DNA of 9,584 nt from Thermoplasmata archaeon (GTDB lineage Archaea > Thermoplasmatota > Thermoplasmata > Thermoplasmatales > B87-G9), in assembly GCA_003649695.1 (NCBI GenBank), contig QMSR01000030.1, positions 1 through 9,584 of the forward strand, written 5' to 3'. Within the stretch, counting starts at the first letter, position 1; the number at the start of each line of letters is the position of its first letter. This document shows, one piece after another, positions 6,544 to 9,584 of this stretch. The position numbers were made by a program, and so were the translations under genes. The notes beneath the pieces were generated by a model. The model searched no databases and was not told the DNA's origin. It saw nothing but the letters and a program-made list of their open reading frames with translations.

Positions 6544-6570
6544 AAATTCTCCCATTCCTCTACCCTTCCG

Positions 6571-6610
6571 CGCCTTCTGAGATTACCTCCCCTCAGAAGG
6601 TGTTTTTTTT
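6571..6610 (+). terminator. Rho-independent terminator of the PEP-CTERM gene
   Basis: CCTTCTGAG (6573-6581) pairs perfectly with CTCAGAAGG (6592-6600) around a 10-nt loop; a G-T wobble and a C-G pair can extend the stem. Eight Ts follow at 6603-6610. On the minus strand there is no T-tract, so it acts only on the plus-strand transcript, ending it 21 bp before it would run antisense into the terminase gene. Confidence 0.92.
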
Positions 6611-6631
6611 CACGCCCGGATATTGCAGCTC

Positions 6632-7975
6632 TTACAGCATCTCTACCCGTGGCTCCATTATTGTCTGACCACACCTGCGCAAAGGCCACAAAGCCAGCGC
6701 CAGAGCCATCAGGGCATCGCACTCGTTGTTGTCATCCCATCGGGCTGAACGCAACTCATCCTCCAGAGACCATATTCGCCCCGGACCGTCCGGCAACTCC
6801 CATCGCTCATAGAATATCCTCCCCTGTGCATGGAATAGTTCCACGTTTGTCAGCAACTCGGACTTGGTAGCCGCAGTAAACACGACACACAATGGGTTAA
6901 ACTCGCGCAACTGTTCAGCAATTACATCGCCGAGACCGGTAGCATCTACAATCAACTGGCCCGGATATTCAATCTGACGCTGTTTTATCTTATTGATAAC
7001 AACCTCCCAGTCGAACATACGGAACCGCTCCAACGCCACAATCTGCGCTTTCCCTTCGGACACTGCTACTGTTACGCCCACTGTGGCTGTGCGCTTTCTG
7101 GCCAAGTCCCAGCCGGAGAGAAACATCGTATTTTTCATTCCAATCATATCCGAATCACTTGCTGTCGGGGAAAATCCTCGTTGATTGTTGTTCATGGCGG
7201 CATCGATATAAGCTCCCTTGAGAATCTCCCCGCCGGAGTCCACAAACTGACCCATGATATTCTGCTTAAGACGCCGTTCCGTAAAATATCGAACTCGCTC
7301 CTCAAGAAAATCTTGTGAAATATATTTGTTCTCCCGACTATCGCCCGACTGGGCATAACCCGGTCGTTTCCCGGTGAGAATCTCCCGGACTCTTTTGTAG
7401 AACCAGTTCTTTCCATTGGGCGTTGAGACAAGATCAAGCCGTCCCTCACGGTCAGCTAACCGCATCTGAATGATTTCTTCAACCACGTACTCAGGGTCTT
7501 TCTCAAAAGCAACTTCGTCGTAAATGAACAGATCGTAGTCGTTGCCCAGCAAGTACTCTCCGCGATTCTGGGTTGAACGCGATTCGACAGTAACGCCGTT
7601 GCCGAATGTCATCCGAGGGTATGGTGTCCGCGTTACCGATTTTACCAAAGGCTGCAGCAAATTCGATTGACGGACGAAACGCAATACCTGGTCGAAAATA
7701 ATATTAGCCTGATCCTGGGTAATCGAGGCTGTGATAATCCGGTATCGTCCGGAATCATCAAACCTGAGCGGTCGCGGGCGATACAGAGCATGGTGGATAA
7801 CCTTGATTGCCGCCACGAACGATTTACCCCACCGATTTCCGGTTACCAGAACGTTTTCACGCCGGATGCTGCCCTCCAGCCACCGTCTTTGCCCCGGGTG
7901 AAGCGTGACACCGAGCGCCGCTGATGAAAAGTACGCCGGATCGACCAGACCTCGACGCCAGTCTATAGAGTTCAA
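6632..7975 (-). CDS. Phage terminase large subunit
   Basis: The ATP-driven motor and nuclease that packs DNA into the head through the portal. The 447 residues fit the family. The ATPase part shows Walker A 'GNRWGKS' (46-52), Walker B 'DLFIYDE' with Asp153 and catalytic Glu154, and the coupling motif 'STPNG' (184-188). The RNase-H-like nuclease part has acidic residues at Asp290 ('LSGWDLARK'), Asp344 ('LIVDATGLGD') and Asp420 ('NNECDALMA'), the usual three-metal-ligand spacing. The start is taken as the TTG at 7975 because no ATG or GTG lies between it and the nearest upstream in-frame stop, and the sequence reads as a normal N-terminus ('DPAYFSSAALGVTLHPGQRR'). No good ribosome binding site is seen; the portal stop is 8 bp upstream, so translational coupling is likely. 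Its position after the portal gene is the reverse of the usual order. Confidence 0.93.
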   Translation of the reverse strand: MNSIDWRRGLVDPAYFSSAALGVTLHPGQRRWLEGSIRRENVLVTGNRWGKSFVAAIKVIHHALYRPRPLRFDDSGRYRIITASITQDQANIIFDQVLRFVRQSNLLQPLVKSVTRTPYPRMTFGNGVTVESRSTQNRGEYLLGNDYDLFIYDEVAFEKDPEYVVEEIIQMRLADREGRLDLVSTPNGKNWFYKRVREILTGKRPGYAQSGDSRENKYISQDFLEERVRYFTERRLKQNIMGQFVDSGGEILKGAYIDAAMNNNQRGFSPTASDSDMIGMKNTMFLSGWDLARKRTATVGVTVAVSEGKAQIVALERFRMFDWEVVINKIKQRQIEYPGQLIVDATGLGDVIAEQLREFNPLCVVFTAATKSELLTNVELFHAQGRIFYERWELPDGPGRIWSLEDELRSARWDDNNECDALMALALALWPLRRCGQTIMEPRVEML

Positions 7976-7983
7976 TGGATTGG

Positions 7984-9309
7984 TTACAGCGTTTCTCCGG
8001 CCTGCGTGGTAGCGGTCTCTTTGTCAATCAGACCCGCCTCGTACAGTTTGATAATGTTATCAACCCGACTGGTCATAATCGCCGCCTTATCAGTCGCCTG
8101 ATACGGAAACGTATTGTCAAACTCGTACCGCACTTTCGAATCAATGCCCGCCAGAGCCAGATCAACCCTCGCTATCCACTCCAGAAATCGCACCACCTGA
8201 GCCTGCACGGAGCGCACCTGTCGCATGACCATATCGAACTTGAAACTCGACCATGTAGTTGTCGCTCCATACGAGTACCCCAGCAGGAACGGAGCCAGAT
8301 TAGTGCCGGCGCAGATTTCTTCGATCATGGACCGGTGATTTTGAAACCAGCTATTGGTTACACTCCGGCTGCCTTCCGGTCCGATATACTCGACCGAGAC
8401 ATTGTCCCATGTGACCGGGTTATCATCAACATCGCACGACCGGATCATGCTTACAGTCGAATCGAAATAACGGTTAATGCGATCAGTATAGGCGCTGTCC
8501 GACTCACCAGCTATCCGCTCCGGAGGTGTTACTTTGACATGAAGCCGATGATACCCGCTGTTGTGAGTTGCCCGTCGCATATCGTCGACAAGTTGCTGCT
8601 CGATATAGGACACCATCGGCACCGCCTTGAGAATTGACCGTCCCAATGGGTCGTCGCTTGAATTGCTAAGATTCAGATGGTAGAAATCCGGGCGGTCCAG
8701 ATTGTACATCCGACCATCATATTCATAGATGAGTCGCAATTTGCCGGAGTCGTTATCCATCATTACCCGGGTTGTCTCTAGTGGAAGAAACCTGTCAACC
8801 CCGCTGCCGTCTTTTTTGACCGTCAGAAATCCAGAGAACATCCCGTCGCGGAACAGCCCCGCAAATAAATCTACCAGAAATCCCATCTCACTCGATGAAC
8901 CTCCTGCGCCAGTCTGGTACACATTATCCATCAGGTTCTCGAGTCGATCTTCAGTTTTCCGCGCAATCGCTTTATCCGCGCCTTCGGCAACTCGAAACTT
9001 TCCCGGGGCTGCCGCCAGCCGTGTCCAGGTCCACACACAGGCGTTCACCACCGGTACGTTATCGGTCAGAAATCGGTACAGGAGAATGCGATAGCGTCCT
9101 GACGATATATCATTGCCGCTCAACTTGAGCATACTTTCGATACTATCCGAAGTCCGCAACGACTTCACCGGCGGAACAGAAGTCGCCGCCGCCAGATTGT
9201 CAACTGATAGTGGCTGAGTTGGTGTTGTTTTTGTTTTGGCTTTAGCTTTGTTTGGGATTTTGGTTTTGGCTTGGGCTTTGGTTTGGGCTTTGTTTTTGTT
9301 TGGATTCAT
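7984..9309 (-). CDS. Phage portal protein
   Basis: Forms the dodecameric ring at the head vertex through which DNA passes and to which terminase docks. The start at 9309 (441 residues) has GAGGG upstream; the frame could extend to 9420 but only through an unlikely leader. Residues 1-30 are a Lys/Ala/Thr/Gln low-complexity segment ('KAQAKTK', 'KAKAKTK'), probably disordered. From about residue 55 it reads as a portal: 'YHLNLSNSSDDPLGRSIL' (210-227), the long helix 'VSYIEQQLVDDMRRATHNSG' (233-252), 'NLAPFLLGYSYGATTTW' (337-353), then 'FKFDMVMRQVRSVQAQVVRF' (356-375), and a C-terminal 'YEAGLIDKETA' typical of portals. First recognisable gene of the cluster, with no small terminase seen before it. 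Confidence 0.88.
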   Translation of the reverse strand: MNPNKNKAQTKAQAKTKIPNKAKAKTKTTPTQPLSVDNLAAATSVPPVKSLRTSDSIESMLKLSGNDISSGRYRILLYRFLTDNVPVVNACVWTWTRLAAAPGKFRVAEGADKAIARKTEDRLENLMDNVYQTGAGGSSSEMGFLVDLFAGLFRDGMFSGFLTVKKDGSGVDRFLPLETTRVMMDNDSGKLRLIYEYDGRMYNLDRPDFYHLNLSNSSDDPLGRSILKAVPMVSYIEQQLVDDMRRATHNSGYHRLHVKVTPPERIAGESDSAYTDRINRYFDSTVSMIRSCDVDDNPVTWDNVSVEYIGPEGSRSVTNSWFQNHRSMIEEICAGTNLAPFLLGYSYGATTTWSSFKFDMVMRQVRSVQAQVVRFLEWIARVDLALAGIDSKVRYEFDNTFPYQATDKAAIMTSRVDNIIKLYEAGLIDKETATTQAGETL

Positions 9310-9311
9310 TG

Positions 9312-9334
9312 GTCCCTCTTTTTTCAAAGGGGAC
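9312..9334 (-). promoter_or_regulatory. Hairpin occluding the portal ribosome binding site
   Basis: In the minus-strand RNA, GTCCC (from 9334) pairs with GGGAC (to 9312), with further A/T pairs inside. The 3' arm contains the GAGGG ribosome binding site of the portal gene, ending two bases before the ATG. Such a fold would lower portal translation unless opened. The pattern also resembles dispersed genomic hairpins, so the overlap might be chance. Confidence 0.45.
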
Positions 9335-9446
9335 AAGCTCCAGAGATTGCATCGGATATGTAGAGTTTTTGCATCTTTACTAAGAGGGTTCCACCCTACT
9401 GAACTGCCGTGGAGAGACAAGATTGGTTTCCTTTAACTTCGCGTAG

Positions 9447-9495
9447 CGGCGGGCCTTGTGTCCGCCGTTCCAATGCTGGGAGACAAGCCCCCAGC
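9447..9495. repeat. Back-to-back pair of palindromes, REP/BIME-like
   Basis: CGGCGG/CCGCCG (stem 9447-9452 with 9462-9467) and GCTGGG/CCCAGC (9475-9480 with 9490-9495) lie 7 bp apart. The loops share an ACAAG core in opposite orientations. The stretch 9335-9548 otherwise shows no gene and no clear promoter. An inverted pair of this kind is how REP doublets look in intergenic DNA; copy number elsewhere in the genome is unknown. Confidence 0.5.
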
Positions 9496-9548
9496 CTGCT
9501 ATGATAATGGAAGTCAAGAGTTAATCATGGGCTATCCGTGTTCTTGTA

Positions 9549-9584
9549 TTATTCTTCTATCTTTTGAGCCTTCCAAAGGTCTTC
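9549..9584 (-). CDS. Possible C-terminal end of an upstream gene (partial)
   Basis: On the minus strand the window opens with a frame reading EDLWKAQKIEE followed by TAA. The charged helical ending is plausible for a real protein, and this is where a small terminase would be expected, but eleven residues cannot identify it and an open frame this short occurs by chance. Confidence 0.25.
   Translation of the reverse strand, partial: EDLWKAQKIEE

Noticed and set aside
7975..8637. Long plus-strand open frame (220 codons) opposite the portal gene
   Set aside because: It lies wholly antisense to a well-supported portal gene, has no recognisable domain, and its residue make-up (many Arg, His, Ser, Pro) is that of a shadow frame.
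9310..9420. 37-residue N-terminal extension of the portal
   Set aside because: The extension crosses the hairpin leader, has no ribosome binding site, and the ATG at 9309 has a good one.
9500..9548. TTGACT on the minus strand as a late promoter -35
   Set aside because: No acceptable -10 lies 16-18 bp downstream; that position falls in the G-rich palindrome.

Overview
The window is most of the head-and-packaging module of a tailed phage, most likely a prophage or a domesticated remnant. It is read right to left on the minus strand: portal, large terminase, prohead protease (with an unusual long C-terminal extension), a small membrane/coiled-coil protein, a small helical protein, a decoration-like protein, an HK97-fold major capsid protein, and a tail/receptor-contact protein with a beta-propeller-like start that runs off the left edge. 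No integrase, repressor, small terminase, tRNA, attachment site or CRISPR array is visible.

Two genes are read the opposite way, each sitting alone between phage genes. One (3726-4421) encodes a secreted lipoprotein. The other (6238-6543) encodes a tiny exported protein with a PEP-CTERM sorting signal; it has a near-consensus sigma-54 (-24/-12) promoter and a textbook intrinsic terminator. Both look like bacterial cell-envelope genes carried as independent 'moron' units, or host genes stranded in a decaying element.

The host is probably a Gram-negative bacterium with an outer membrane, because of the lipobox followed by Ser, the PEP-CTERM signal (an exosortase system) and the sigma-54 promoter. 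GC content appears to be around 50 percent. The lipoprotein style recalls the FCB group and candidate phyla such as Zixibacteria, but that is only an impression.

Layout from right to left: 9549-9584 may be the tail end of an upstream gene; 9440-9500 holds two back-to-back palindromes like a REP doublet; 9312-9334 is a hairpin that buries the portal ribosome binding site; then portal and terminase; then the PEP-CTERM cassette; then a putative minus-strand promoter with a 14-base palindrome at its start point, leading into the protease gene; then the lipoprotein cassette; then the capsid genes, with hairpins in two of the intergenic gaps. The most unusual items are the protease fused to what reads as a degenerate DNA-ligase-like region, the sigma-54 PEP-CTERM cassette inside a phage packaging module, the portal-before-terminase gene order, and the paired hairpins with compensatory changes.
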